NCBI RefSeq assembly: GCF_008801575.1
Contig: NZ_VZPL01000014.1
Location: 30,331-94,330, forward strand
Direction: 5' to 3'
DNA: 64,000 nucleotides
From: Xanthomonas cissicola
Lineage (GTDB): Bacteria > Pseudomonadota > Gammaproteobacteria > Xanthomonadales > Xanthomonadaceae
Shown here: positions 52,682 through 61,799 of the stretch, piece after piece
Layout of the letters: each line of letters starts with the position of its first letter
Numbering within the stretch: the first letter of the stretch is position 1
Notes under the pieces: model-generated
The model's input: only the letters and a program-made list of their open reading frames with translations
Databases searched by the model: none
What the model was told of the DNA's origin: nothing
Translations under genes and position numbers: made by a program

Positions 52682-54025
52682 ATGCCCGCTTTCCAGCCCG
52701 CCCCGCGTTGCACGGCCACGCGTACTGCCTGCCTGACGTCCTTGTTGTGCGTGTCCGGCCCCTTGTTGCTACTGGCCAGCACGCAGGCGCAGGCGATTCC
52801 CTCGTTCGCGCGCCAGACCGGCTCGTCCTGCGCCGATTGCCATGTCGGTTCGTATGGCCCCTCGCTCACGCCCTACGGCATGCGCTTCAAGCTCGGCGGT
52901 TTTACCGATACCGATGGCGAAGGCACCAAGATCCCGGTGTCCGGCCAGCTCACCTGGTCGCGCAACAACCCCAGCCGCGGCGACAGCACCTCGCGCCTGC
53001 GCGAAGCCGATCTGTATCTGGGCGGCCGCCTCACCGACAACATCGGTGGCTATTCGAAAATCCGCTCCAACAACAGCGGCAATGCGACCTTCGATACGCG
53101 CCTGGACGACGTCGATCTGCGCTTTGTCGGCAAGCCGTTCCAGATAGCGGGCAAGGACACCATGATCGGTGTCAGCGTCAACAACAACCCGGGCATTTCC
53201 GACCCGGTACATGTGTTGCCAAACGCCTCCACGCTCACCCCTGCCTCCAATGGCGGTGCCTCCACCATGCTCAGCTCCTCGGCGCTGTCCAACCGCGTCA
53301 TCGGCGCCAGCGTCTACGGCCTGTACGACCGCAATTGGTACGGCGAAGTGGGCAGCTACAGCGCGCTGTCGCCGTCCGCGCAGGATCGCCTCGGCTGGCC
53401 GGTGAACGGCGACCCGGGCAAGCTCAGCGACACCAGCTATGCGCGTCTTGCCTACATGAAGGACATGAAGCGCCAGTTCTTCTCGGTCGGCCTGACCGCG
53501 CTCACTACGCGCCGCCAGCCGCTGCGCACCGGTCCCAGCGACGACCTCACCGATTTGGGCTACGACCTGACCTACCAATTCCTCGGCACCCGCGAGCACG
53601 TGCTGTCGCTGGCCTACGTCAACATTTACGAGCGTCGCAAATACGGCAGCCCGCTGATGTCGACCGATCCCACCCTGCCGGCGCTGGACCGGGGCAGCGT
53701 GCGCGATCAGACCCTCAGCATGAACTACGCCTTCAAGCAGACCTACGGCGTGCTGGCCGCGCACATGATCAACAGCGGCTCGTTCGATGCGGCGCGCTAT
53801 TCGCCGGTGGGTATCCCGGACACCACCAGCAATCTGATCCTGCTGTACTGGACCCCGTTCGGCAAGGACGGCACCTATACCTCGATGGCCAATCTGCGCG
53901 TGTCCGCCGGCTGGTTCCGTTTCGACAAGTTCAACGGCAGTACCTCCAACGTCTTCCGTGGCCCGCCGATCACCAATCCGCGCGATCTCGACAGCTTCAC
54001 CCTGTCGGTCAACCTGGCCTTCTGA
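52682..54025 (+). CDS. Secreted haem-c-motif outer-membrane barrel protein
   Basis: A 447-aa exported protein. A signal peptide (LLCVSGPLLLLASTQAQA) is followed at once by the single haem-binding motif SCADCH. After it comes a long beta-rich region (SRLREADLYLGGRLTDNIGGY, FFSVGLTALTTRRQP) ending in LDSFTLSVNLAF, with a C-terminal Phe typical of outer-membrane barrels. Some proteobacterial proteins annotated simply as cytochrome C share this layout; the role is unknown. It begins 83 bases after the cytochrome b561 gene and 26 bases before a soluble cytochrome c gene. Confidence 0.75.
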   Translation: MPAFQPAPRCTATRTACLTSLLCVSGPLLLLASTQAQAIPSFARQTGSSCADCHVGSYGPSLTPYGMRFKLGGFTDTDGEGTKIPVSGQLTWSRNNPSRGDSTSRLREADLYLGGRLTDNIGGYSKIRSNNSGNATFDTRLDDVDLRFVGKPFQIAGKDTMIGVSVNNNPGISDPVHVLPNASTLTPASNGGASTMLSSSALSNRVIGASVYGLYDRNWYGEVGSYSALSPSAQDRLGWPVNGDPGKLSDTSYARLAYMKDMKRQFFSVGLTALTTRRQPLRTGPSDDLTDLGYDLTYQFLGTREHVLSLAYVNIYERRKYGSPLMSTDPTLPALDRGSVRDQTLSMNYAFKQTYGVLAAHMINSGSFDAARYSPVGIPDTTSNLILLYWTPFGKDGTYTSMANLRVSAGWFRFDKFNGSTSNVFRGPPITNPRDLDSFTLSVNLAF

Positions 54026-54051
54026 CCCCTCCCGCACCTGTACGGATCCAC

Positions 54052-54444
54052 ATGAACTCACCACGCAAACTCTCCGTGTTGTGCGCCCCATTGGCCGGGC
54101 TGATGCTGGCAGGCGCACTGCCCGTGCCCTCGGCATACGCTGCCGACGGCGCCAACGTCTTCCTCACCGAATGCGGTGAATGCCACAGCGTCAAGCCGGG
54201 CAAGAACAAGAAGGGCCCATCGCTGTTCGGCGTGGCAGGACGCCCTGCCGGTACCGTCGCCGACTTCGGCGGTTATTCCGACGCGCTCAAGAACAGCAAG
54301 TGGACCTGGACCCCGGCCCAGCTCAAGACCTATCTATCGCAATCCTCGTCCAAGGCGCTGCCGGGCACCAAGATGAAATACGACGGCCTGGGCGACCCCA
54401 AGGAGCTCGACGCGCTGATCGCCTACCTCAACACCTTGAAATAG
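54052..54444 (+). CDS. Periplasmic class I cytochrome c
   Basis: A 130-aa exported monohaem cytochrome c. A signal peptide (LAGLMLAGALPVPSAYA) is followed by NVFLTECGECHSVKPGKNKKGPSL with the CGECH haem site and GPSLFGVAGRPAG. A methionine axial ligand is likely in LPGTKMKYDG. The size and layout fit cytochrome c2/c550-type carriers. It probably shuttles electrons between the b561 protein and the haem barrel encoded upstream. Confidence 0.92.
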   Translation: MNSPRKLSVLCAPLAGLMLAGALPVPSAYAADGANVFLTECGECHSVKPGKNKKGPSLFGVAGRPAGTVADFGGYSDALKNSKWTWTPAQLKTYLSQSSSKALPGTKMKYDGLGDPKELDALIAYLNTLK

Positions 54445-54962
54445 GCGCGGCCTACGCGGCATGGCGCGTCGTCGCCCGAGGGGGCGGACGGATGGCGCGC
54501 CAATCGCACCGCGCGTGCATGCCCGCGGTCCCGGTCGTCTGTCCTGCGGGCACCACCTGCATCGCGTGCTCTGCCGGTGGCGTGGCTGCGTCGGTTGCCA
54601 ATGCGCCCAGCCGTGGCACCTGCCGGTGGCGGCCGCCTGCACAGCCAGGTATTGCAGGCGGCCGCCACCGGCCGGCCAGGATGGATTCGCGTTGCCCGAC
54701 GCGGTGCCTTCGCGTATCCGGACGCAATCGCCGCCGCTGCGGTGGTCTCGTCCGCCGACCTGGGGCACCATCGCGTCCCTGTCTGACACACCGCCCCACG
54801 CCATTGCCCACCGTTCCAGCTTCCAAGCCGCTCCCCTCCCGACCGCGACGGCATTGCGCCCACGCGGGCTTCTACGTGGGCGCACTGTCGGACAGTGCCG
54901 CACGTCGCCAGCTTTGCGAAGCGCGACCGCCCGTGTCAGCCCAGCAACCATGCCAACCGCGG
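54445..54962. other. 518-base non-coding stretch after cytochrome c
   Basis: No reading frame here looks real on either strand. The only structure is a large hairpin at 54623-54671, listed separately. The frame of the downstream barrel gene runs through this gap but without a plausible start. Confidence 0.4.
54623..54671. terminator. Perfect 19-bp inverted repeat
   Basis: 54623-54641 pairs exactly with 54653-54671 across an 11-nt loop, giving a very stable G+C-rich stem. It lacks a U-tract on either strand. It may stop or stabilise the cytochrome transcript, or be the remains of a mobile palindromic element. Confidence 0.5.
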
Positions 54963-55685
54963 GTGCGTCGCCAACCATACCGGCGCCGCACGCTGCTGCA
55001 GTGGCTGCTGCTCACGCTGGCAGCCGGCGCCTGCGGCAGCGCCCCGGCCAAGGACTTCGGTGGTGCTGTGGCGCTGACCTCCAGCCTGATCGACCGCGGC
55101 ATCTCGATCGCCCCCAACAAGGTCACCGTGCAGGCCGCCGGCTACTGGCTGCCCGCCCCCGGCTGGTCGGTTTCCACCTCGGTGGCGCTGCAGTCCCCCG
55201 CCTGGAGTGATCCGGTCGCGGTCACCGCACAGCTCGGACGTGCCTGGATGCTGGACGACCGCTGGCAGATGCAGGCCAGCCTGCTCTACTACGCCTACCC
55301 GACCGATCGCGCCACGCGCACCTTCGACCGCCAGGAAGCCAGCCTGGCCTGGTCCTACCGCGACCTGCTGACGTTTTCGCTGTCCACCTTCAATTTCCCG
55401 CGGGCCGACCGGTCGCCGTGGAACGTGGCGTTCGATATCACCGCCAACGTCCCGCTGCGCAACGATGTCAGCCTGTCGCTCGGTGCCGGCTCGTCGCGCT
55501 TTCCAGCCATGGCCTACGGTGCAGCGCGCTCCGGCCGCTATCAGTACGGCCAGGTGGGCCTGAAGTGGAACCGCGCCGGATGGACACTGAAAGCCGAGCG
55601 CATCCTCACCAGCGGCAATACCCCGCGCATGCAGGGCGGCCCCGGCGACATGCCGTGGCTGGGCACGGTCGCCAGAACCTTCTGA
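54963..55685 (+). CDS. TorF-like putative outer-membrane barrel protein
   Basis: A 240-aa exported protein. The Arg-rich start and helix RRRTLLQWLLLTLAAGACGSAPA form a signal peptide. The mature protein opens KDFGGAVALTSSLIDRGISIA, the pattern of the TorF/Gcw_chp family of predicted barrels, and ends in TVARTF. Function is unknown. The start is unclear. GTG 54963 gives the best signal peptide; GTG 54933 is also in frame. It lies 51 bases before an ECF sigma factor gene. Confidence 0.7.
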   Translation: MRRQPYRRRTLLQWLLLTLAAGACGSAPAKDFGGAVALTSSLIDRGISIAPNKVTVQAAGYWLPAPGWSVSTSVALQSPAWSDPVAVTAQLGRAWMLDDRWQMQASLLYYAYPTDRATRTFDRQEASLAWSYRDLLTFSLSTFNFPRADRSPWNVAFDITANVPLRNDVSLSLGAGSSRFPAMAYGAARSGRYQYGQVGLKWNRAGWTLKAERILTSGNTPRMQGGPGDMPWLGTVARTF

Positions 55686-55736
55686 TCCACACGCAACCTT
55701 TTGCCTGCCAGCGCGCACTGACGTGGGTGACCCGCC

Positions 55737-56330
55737 ATGCCTGCACCGATGAATGACACCGACACCCTGGGCGATGCCACCGATCGCATGCTGTTGCGCC
55801 GCATGGCCGGGGGCGATCGCGACGCGCTGGCCAGCATGTACCACAGCTATCACGGCCGGCTGTGCCGCTTCCTGTCGCGGCTGACCCGCCGCCCGGACAT
55901 TATCGAAGAGGCCATCAACGATTGCTTCTGGATCGCCTGGCAAAAGGCCGGCGACTTCCGCGGCGACTCGCAGGTCTCCACCTGGATCATGGGCATCGCC
56001 TACCGCTGCGGACTCAAATGCCTGCGCCAGCATGACGGCGAAGCCATCGACGACACCGCCCTGGTGGAAGACCACGCCCCCAGCGCCGACGACAACGACG
56101 ACCGCGAACTGCGCGACTGGCTGGACAAGGGCATGGAACGGTTGTCGCCGGACCAGCGCCTGGTGGTCGAACTGGTCTACGGCGTCGGCCACAAGCTCGA
56201 AGAAGTGGCCGACATCATGCAGTGCCCGGTCGGCACCATCAAAGCCCGGCTGTTCCACGCCCGGGTCAAATTACGCAATGTGCTGCCCGGCCTGGCCGGC
56301 GGCGCCGCTTACACGGAGACCATGCAATGA
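55737..56330 (+). CDS. ECF-type RNA polymerase sigma factor
   Basis: A 197-aa sigma-70-family ECF factor. Region 2 is around ALASMYHSYHGRLCRFLSRLTRRPDIIEEAINDCFWIAWQKA (about 31-72), and region 4 is RLVVELVYGVGHKLEEVADIMQCPVGTIKARLFHARVKL (about 142-180). An acidic linker joins them. The overlapping downstream anti-sigma gene (ATGA) is the usual partner. Its regulon is unknown; the operon itself and the barrel gene upstream are candidates. Confidence 0.93.
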   Translation: MPAPMNDTDTLGDATDRMLLRRMAGGDRDALASMYHSYHGRLCRFLSRLTRRPDIIEEAINDCFWIAWQKAGDFRGDSQVSTWIMGIAYRCGLKCLRQHDGEAIDDTALVEDHAPSADDNDDRELRDWLDKGMERLSPDQRLVVELVYGVGHKLEEVADIMQCPVGTIKARLFHARVKLRNVLPGLAGGAAYTETMQ

Positions 56331-56983
56331 AGACGTTTTTCATCGCGCCTGGCAAGGAATGCTCGCACGCCTGGGAATTGATGCCGGCGGTGCTGCTGGA
56401 CAGTGCCACCGAGGAAGAAAACACCTGGCTGATCGCGCACGTGGCCAAGTGCGCCTCGTGTAGCGCCGAATTCGCCCAGCAGAACCGCCTGCGCCAGGCC
56501 TTGGCGCTGCCGTCGACAGTGAAGCTGGACCCGAGCGCCGGTCTGCAACGCCTGCTCGGCCGCCTGGATGCACCGGAGCAGCACAGCGCGCCTGCGCGCG
56601 CGCCTGCCGCACGCCGCTCCGGCAGTTGGACGGTACGCGCCCTGGCCGCCGCCGCGCTGGTCCAGGCCATCGGGCTGGGCGTGATGGGCGTCAAGCTGGC
56701 CTCGCCCGCGCCATCGCACGACTACCGCACGCTCAGCAGCGTGGCGGCCCTGCCGGTGCCGCAGGGCGCCATCCGCGTGGTGCCGGACGCAAGGATGACC
56801 GTGGCCGACTGGGACCGGCTGCTGCATGCGCAGCAGTTGCAGGTGGTCGGCGGTCCCAACGAAATGGGCGCCTACACCGTGGTGCCCGCCGCGCCGCAGC
56901 CCCCGGCCCAACCGCAGCAGACCGTGCAGCAACTACGCGCCACCCCGGGCATCCGGCTGGCGGAGATCGTCTCGGCCCCATGA
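56327..56983 (+). CDS. Membrane-bound zinc-finger anti-sigma factor
   Basis: A 218-aa protein with a cytoplasmic N-terminal ZAS-like domain (WLIAHVAKCASCSAEF, H-x3-C-x2-C). A Pro/Ala/Arg linker is followed by one membrane helix (VRALAAAALVQAIGLGVMGVKLA, about 98-120) and a periplasmic domain. The periplasmic part ends QQLRATPGIRLAEIV. It should bind and silence the adjacent ECF sigma until a signal or protease releases it. It overlaps both neighbours by four bases. Confidence 0.87.
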   Translation: MKTFFIAPGKECSHAWELMPAVLLDSATEEENTWLIAHVAKCASCSAEFAQQNRLRQALALPSTVKLDPSAGLQRLLGRLDAPEQHSAPARAPAARRSGSWTVRALAAAALVQAIGLGVMGVKLASPAPSHDYRTLSSVAALPVPQGAIRVVPDARMTVADWDRLLHAQQLQVVGGPNEMGAYTVVPAAPQPPAQPQQTVQQLRATPGIRLAEIVSAP

Positions 56984-58305
56984 ATCGCCTGTTCGCCATT
57001 GGCCTGATCGCCGCGTTCACCGGCCTGGGCGCGCCCTCCAACGCGCACGCTGCCGCAGCCCTGCAGGAGCCGGCGACGGATGTTGCCGGCACCGCCCCGC
57101 CACTGGCCGATGCGCAAACGCCCGACAGCAGCCGCGACATCCTGCTGGCGGTGGCCAACCCGCTCGCCGCGCCACCGGCCCGCGCCGGCTCCAGCCTGAT
57201 CGGCTACGCATCCAGCTATTACGGCGCCGGCCAGAAGGCTGCCGCGCGCATGGACAGCATCAAGCAGCGCTACAAACTGCGCGAAGTCTCGGCCTGGCCA
57301 ATCACCTCGCTGGGCCTGTATTGCGCTGTGCTGCAACCGCCGCCGGGCGTGTCGCGCGATGAACTGGTCAGTGCACTGGCCGACGACGAAGGCGTGGAGC
57401 TGGTGCAGCCAGTGCAGGATTTTTCGGTGTTCTCCACCGACGCGTCGGAAAAGACGACCTCGCTGTCCAGCTACAACGACCCGTACGTGGACATGCAACG
57501 CGGCTTCATCGACACCGATGCCGCCAGCGCACAGACCGTGACCGAGGGCCGCGGCGTGGTGATCGCGGTCGTCGATACCGGCGTGGACACCGACCACCCC
57601 GATCTGAAGGCGCGCATCCGCGACGTGCACGATCTGGTCGACGACAAACCGGTGAAGACCAGCACCGATTCGCACGGTACCGAAGTGGCCGGCATCATTG
57701 CCGCCGGCAGCAACAATCACCAGGGCATCGTCGGCATGGCACCCAAGGCCATGCTGAGTATCTACAAGGCGTGCTGGTACGCGCCCACGGTCGGCGCCAC
57801 CGCACGGTGCAATACCTTCACCCTGGCCAAGGCGCTGGCGGCGATCGACAACAGCTCCGCTCGCGTGATCAACCTGAGCCTGGGTGGCCCCGCCGATCCG
57901 CTGTTGAGCAAGATGCTGCAGCAGCTGGTGCAACAGGGCCGCATCGTGGTGGCGGCAATGCCACCGAACGGGCGTCTGGATGGCTTTCCCAATGACGTAC
58001 CCGGCGTGCTGGTCGTGCGCAGCAGCAGCGCAACACCGGCCATGCCCGGCGTGCTCAGCGCACCCGGCAAGGACATCCTGACCACGCAACCGAACGGCCG
58101 CTACGATTTCACCTCCGGCTCGTCGATGGCCACCGCACATGTCAGCGGCATGGCCGCGCTGCTGTTGTCGCTGCAGCCATCGATGGATGCCAAGGCGTTG
58201 CGCGAGCTCATGCAGCGCACCAGCAAGGTCTCCGACGGGCAGTTGCAGGTCAACGCCGGCGCCGCAGTGCAGGCGCTGGCGCCTCCCGCCAAACACTCCA
58301 ACTGA
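56980..58305 (+). CDS. Exported subtilisin-like (S8) serine protease
   Basis: A 441-aa exported protease. After a signal peptide (LFAIGLIAAFTGLGAPSNAHA) there is a propeptide-like domain to about residue 170. The catalytic triad is Asp in VVDTGVDTDHPD, His in DSHGTEVAGIIAAG and Ser in FTSGSSMATAHVSGMAA. It is coupled to the sigma and anti-sigma genes by a 4-base overlap, so it is probably the output or part of the switch of that system. The ccmC start is only 10 bases after its stop. Confidence 0.92.
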   Translation: MNRLFAIGLIAAFTGLGAPSNAHAAAALQEPATDVAGTAPPLADAQTPDSSRDILLAVANPLAAPPARAGSSLIGYASSYYGAGQKAAARMDSIKQRYKLREVSAWPITSLGLYCAVLQPPPGVSRDELVSALADDEGVELVQPVQDFSVFSTDASEKTTSLSSYNDPYVDMQRGFIDTDAASAQTVTEGRGVVIAVVDTGVDTDHPDLKARIRDVHDLVDDKPVKTSTDSHGTEVAGIIAAGSNNHQGIVGMAPKAMLSIYKACWYAPTVGATARCNTFTLAKALAAIDNSSARVINLSLGGPADPLLSKMLQQLVQQGRIVVAAMPPNGRLDGFPNDVPGVLVVRSSSATPAMPGVLSAPGKDILTTQPNGRYDFTSGSSMATAHVSGMAALLLSLQPSMDAKALRELMQRTSKVSDGQLQVNAGAAVQALAPPAKHSN

Positions 58306-58315
58306 CGGCACCGGC

Positions 58316-59074
58316 ATGGCCAAGTGGATTCCCTTGTGGCTGCATCAACTCAGCTCGCCGCCGACCTTCTATCGTGTCGCCGGCAGCGTGCGCCCGTGGG
58401 CGCTGGGGCTGGCCGCGCTGCTCGGCGCGGTCGCAGCCTACGGCGGCCTGGTCCTGGCACCGCCGGATTACCAGCAGCACGATGCCTACCGCATCATCTT
58501 CATCCACGTGCCCAGTGCCTGGATGAGTCTTTTCATCTATGCGGCAATGGGCGTTTCGGCGTTCATTGCGCTGGTGTGGCGAATCAAGCTGGCCGAAGTG
58601 GTCGCAATGGCCTCGGCGCCGATCGGTGCAGCCTTCACCTTCATCACCCTGTGCACCGGCGCACTGTGGGGCAAGCCGATGTGGGGCACCTGGTGGACCT
58701 GGGATGCGCGGCTCACCTCCGAGTTGCTGCTGCTGTTCTTGTACCTGGGCGTGCTGGGCCTGTATCACGCCGTGGAAGACCGCCGCCAGGCCATGCGCGC
58801 CGCCGGCTTGCTCGCACTGGTGGGCCTGGTGAATCTGCCCATCGTGCATTACTCGGTGGTGTGGTGGAACACGCTGCACCAGGGGTCCACCGTGCGCCTG
58901 CTCGGCCCCTCCAAGATGAGCGTAGACATGCTGTGGCCGCTGCTGACCATGATGCTGGCCACCAAGTGCTATTACGTTGCGAGCCTGTTCGGCCGCGTAC
59001 GTGTGGAATTGCTGGCACTGGAAAGCGGCAAGGACTGGGTCCGCCGCATCGTATTGACCGAGCGCACCGCATGA
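58316..59074 (+). CDS. ccmC: Haem exporter/handling protein CcmC
   Basis: A 252-aa inner-membrane protein with six helices that presents haem to CcmE. The tryptophan-rich periplasmic motif [17 protein letters not shown] (about 124-140) and flanking conserved histidines ([21 protein letters not shown]) are present. In E. coli ccmA and ccmB precede ccmC; here a subtilase gene does. It overlaps ccmD by four bases. Confidence 0.95.
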   Translation: MAKWIPLWLHQLSSPPTFYRVAGSVRPWALGLAALLGAVAAYGGLVLAPPDYQQHDAYRIIFIHVPSAWMSLFIYAAMGVSAFIALVWRIKLAEVVAMASAPIGAAFTFITLCTGALWGKPMWGTWWTWDARLTSELLLLFLYLGVLGLYHAVEDRRQAMRAAGLLALVGLVNLPIVHYSVVWWNTLHQGSTVRLLGPSKMSVDMLWPLLTMMLATKCYYVASLFGRVRVELLALESGKDWVRRIVLTERTA

Positions 59075-59277
59075 GCACCTTTCTGGCGATGGGCGGCTAC
59101 GGCCAGTACGTGTGGACCGCCTACGCATTGTTCGTGCTGGCGCTGCTGGCCGATCTTGCAGCGCCCTGGCTGCGCCGCCGCCGGCTGCCGCGCGAACTGC
59201 GCGGCCAGTTGCAGCGGCAGGCACCGTGGCGTGTACGCGATCAACCGGCACCGGCACTGGACCGCGAAGCGCCATGA
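59071..59277 (+). CDS. ccmD: Haem exporter subunit CcmD
   Basis: A 68-aa single-helix membrane protein starting [20 protein letters not shown], with the family FxxMGGYxxYVW pattern and a helix to about residue 35. A basic cytoplasmic tail ([10 protein letters not shown]) follows. It stabilises the CcmC/CcmE haem-transfer complex. Both ends overlap neighbours by four bases. Confidence 0.9.
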   Translation: MSTFLAMGGYGQYVWTAYALFVLALLADLAAPWLRRRRLPRELRGQLQRQAPWRVRDQPAPALDREAP

Positions 59278-59744
59278 ACGCCACGCGCAAACAACGTCTG
59301 TGGCTGGTGATCGGCGTACTGGCCGCCGCCGCGCTGGCCGTCACGCTCATTGTGTTCGCCTTGCAGCGGAACATGAGCTACCTGTTCACCCCAAGCCAGG
59401 TCCGTGCGGGGGAAGCCGCCGGCTACCAGCAATTCCGGCTCGGTGGCATGGTCAAGGCCGGCTCGATCCAGCGTGCCGGTGATTCGCTGAAGGTCAGCTT
59501 CATCGTCATCGATAAAAACGCAGCGACCCAGGTGGAGTACACCGGCATTCTTCCGGACCTGTTTCGCGATAACCAGTCGGTCATCGCCAACGGGCGCATG
59601 CAGGGCGGGCGCTTTGTCGCCAACGAAGTGCTGGCCAAGCACGACGAGACCTACATGCCGAAAGAGCTGAAGGATGCGATGGCGCAGGGCCACCTTGGCA
59701 AGCCAGTTCCCGCCACCGTCGCACCGCTGACCGCGCCGCGTTGA
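59274..59744 (+). CDS. ccmE: Periplasmic haem chaperone CcmE
   Basis: A 156-aa membrane-anchored OB-fold protein that holds haem covalently before delivery to apocytochrome. One N-terminal helix ([22 protein letters not shown]) precedes the domain. The haem-binding histidine is in [11 protein letters not shown], followed by a Tyr as in E. coli. A 66-base gap precedes ccmF. It depends on ccmC and ccmD immediately upstream. Confidence 0.94.
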   Translation: MNATRKQRLWLVIGVLAAAALAVTLIVFALQRNMSYLFTPSQVRAGEAAGYQQFRLGGMVKAGSIQRAGDSLKVSFIVIDKNAATQVEYTGILPDLFRDNQSVIANGRMQGGRFVANEVLAKHDETYMPKELKDAMAQGHLGKPVPATVAPLTAPR

Positions 59745-59810
59745 TGCGCTTGCGGTCATTGCCACGCACGTCGATGACGTCCTCTTTCCGTTTCACCTTG
59801 CGATCCGCCC

Positions 59811-61799
59811 ATGACGCCTGAACTCGGCCAGATCGCACTGATCCTGGCACTGCTGTTATCGCTCGCCCAGGGCGTACTGCCCTTGATCGGTGCGTGGCGC
59901 GGCAACACCGCGTTGATGGGGATCGCGCGGCCTGCAGCAGTGGGCCAGGCGGTGTTCGTGTGGATGGCGTTCGGCCTGCTCGCCTGGTCGTTGTTGTCGC
60001 TGGATTTTTCGGTGGCCTACGTCGCCGCCAACGCCAACATCGCCCTGCCCTGGTATTACCGCGTTGCGGCGGTGTGGGGCGCCCATGAAGGCTCGCTGTT
60101 GTTGTGGATCGCCATCCTGGCCACCTGGACGGTGCTGCTGGCCGCCTTCAGCCGGCACCTGCCGCAGCGCTTCGCCGCCCGCGTGCTGGCGGTCTTGGGG
60201 CTGATCTCGCTGGGCTTTCTGGCGTTCATCCTGCTGACGTCCAATCCGTTCGGGCGGCTGTCGCCGATTCCGCTGGATGGCAACGAACTCAATCCGGTGT
60301 TGCAGGACCCGGGCATGACCTTCCACCCGCCAGTGCTGTACACCGGCTATGTCGGGTTTTCGGTGGCATTCGCATTCGCAGTGGCGGCATTGATCGGCGG
60401 CGACCTGGAACAGGCCTGGGTACGCTGGGCTCGGCCGTGGACCAATGTGGCCTGGGCCTGCCTCACCGCCGGCATCGTCGCCGGCAGCTGGTGGGCCTAT
60501 GCGGAACTGGGCTGGGGCGGCTGGTGGTTCTGGGACCCGGTGGAAAACGCCAGTTTCATGCCATGGCTGGTCGGCACCGCGTTGATCCACTCCCAGGCGG
60601 TCACCGAAAAACGCGGCAGCCTGCGCGCGTGGACCATCCTGCTGTCGATCCTGGCGTTTTCGCTGTCGTTGCTGGGCACCTTCCTGGTGCGCTCGGGCGT
60701 GCTGACCTCGGTGCACGCGTTTGCGGCCGATCCGCGCCGCGGCCTGTACATCCTCATTTTTCTGGTTGCCGTCGTCGGCGGCTCGTTGCTGTTGTATGCA
60801 CTGCGTGCGCCCAAGATCGCCAGCGGCAAACCGTTTGCCGCTGCCTCGCGCGAAACCGGCATTCTCATCGGCAACCTGCTGCTCACCGTGGCCGCGGCCA
60901 TGGTCTTGCTGGGCACCTTGTTTCCGCTGATCGCCGACGCGTTTGCGCTGGGCAAGGTGTCGGTGGGGCCGCCCTATTTCGGCCTGCTGTTTCCGTTGTT
61001 GATGTTGCCGGTGGTGCTGGTGCTGCCGTTCGGTCCGTACCTGCGCTGGGGCAAGGCCGAAGCCGCACCGTTGAAAGCGCTCGGCACACGTGCCGGCATT
61101 GCCGCGATCGCCTGCGCCCTGGTCGGCAGTGTGTTTGCCGATGGCCAGGCCAAGGCGATCGCCGGCATGGGTGTGGCCGCATGGGTGGCCGCGGGCACCG
61201 CGCTGTACGTGGTCAAACGCTGGCGCGACATGCCGCGCGGGCGGCGCTTTCCGGCGGAAATGGCCGGCATGCTGATCGCGCATGCGGGCGTGGCGGCGTT
61301 CGTTGCCGGCGTGCTGGTCTCCGAAAGCCTGTCGGTGGAACGCGATGTGCGGCTGTCGCCCGGCCAGAGCGCGCAGATCGCCGGCTACAACTTCCGCTTC
61401 GATGGCGTGCAGCTGGTGGATGGGCCGAACTGGAAGGCCGAACAAGGCAGCGTGCAGGTCAGCCGCGACGGCCAGGTGGTCGCGCAACTGCATCCGCAAA
61501 AACGCCTGTACAGCAGCGAGCGGATCCAGACCGAATCGGCGATCGATCCCGGCATCGCCCGCGACCTGTATGTGGCGCTGGGCGAACCACTGGACGATGA
61601 GCACATCGAACACGACTGGACGCTGCGCCTGTACTACAAACCCTTCATTCGCTGGATCTGGGCCGGTGGCCTGCTGATGATGCTGGGCGGCTTCGTCAGC
61701 GCCTGCGCACGCCGCTTGCGTGCGCCGGCGACTGCACACACCTCGGTCGCCTCTCCGGCGCAACCAGCGCGCGTCATCGCACAGGAATCGCGCCCGTGA
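59811..61799 (+). CDS. ccmF: Haem lyase subunit CcmF
   Basis: A 662-aa inner-membrane protein with about 15 helices that attaches haem to apocytochrome c. The conserved tryptophan-rich motif WGGWWFWDPVENASFMPWL (about 236-254) and NPFGRLSPIPLDGNELNPVL are present. It starts at ATG 59811 and ends in a GTGA overlap with the following gene. Length is normal for the family. Confidence 0.95.
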   Translation: MTPELGQIALILALLLSLAQGVLPLIGAWRGNTALMGIARPAAVGQAVFVWMAFGLLAWSLLSLDFSVAYVAANANIALPWYYRVAAVWGAHEGSLLLWIAILATWTVLLAAFSRHLPQRFAARVLAVLGLISLGFLAFILLTSNPFGRLSPIPLDGNELNPVLQDPGMTFHPPVLYTGYVGFSVAFAFAVAALIGGDLEQAWVRWARPWTNVAWACLTAGIVAGSWWAYAELGWGGWWFWDPVENASFMPWLVGTALIHSQAVTEKRGSLRAWTILLSILAFSLSLLGTFLVRSGVLTSVHAFAADPRRGLYILIFLVAVVGGSLLLYALRAPKIASGKPFAAASRETGILIGNLLLTVAAAMVLLGTLFPLIADAFALGKVSVGPPYFGLLFPLLMLPVVLVLPFGPYLRWGKAEAAPLKALGTRAGIAAIACALVGSVFADGQAKAIAGMGVAAWVAAGTALYVVKRWRDMPRGRRFPAEMAGMLIAHAGVAAFVAGVLVSESLSVERDVRLSPGQSAQIAGYNFRFDGVQLVDGPNWKAEQGSVQVSRDGQVVAQLHPQKRLYSSERIQTESAIDPGIARDLYVALGEPLDDEHIEHDWTLRLYYKPFIRWIWAGGLLMMLGGFVSACARRLRAPATAHTSVASPAQPARVIAQESRP

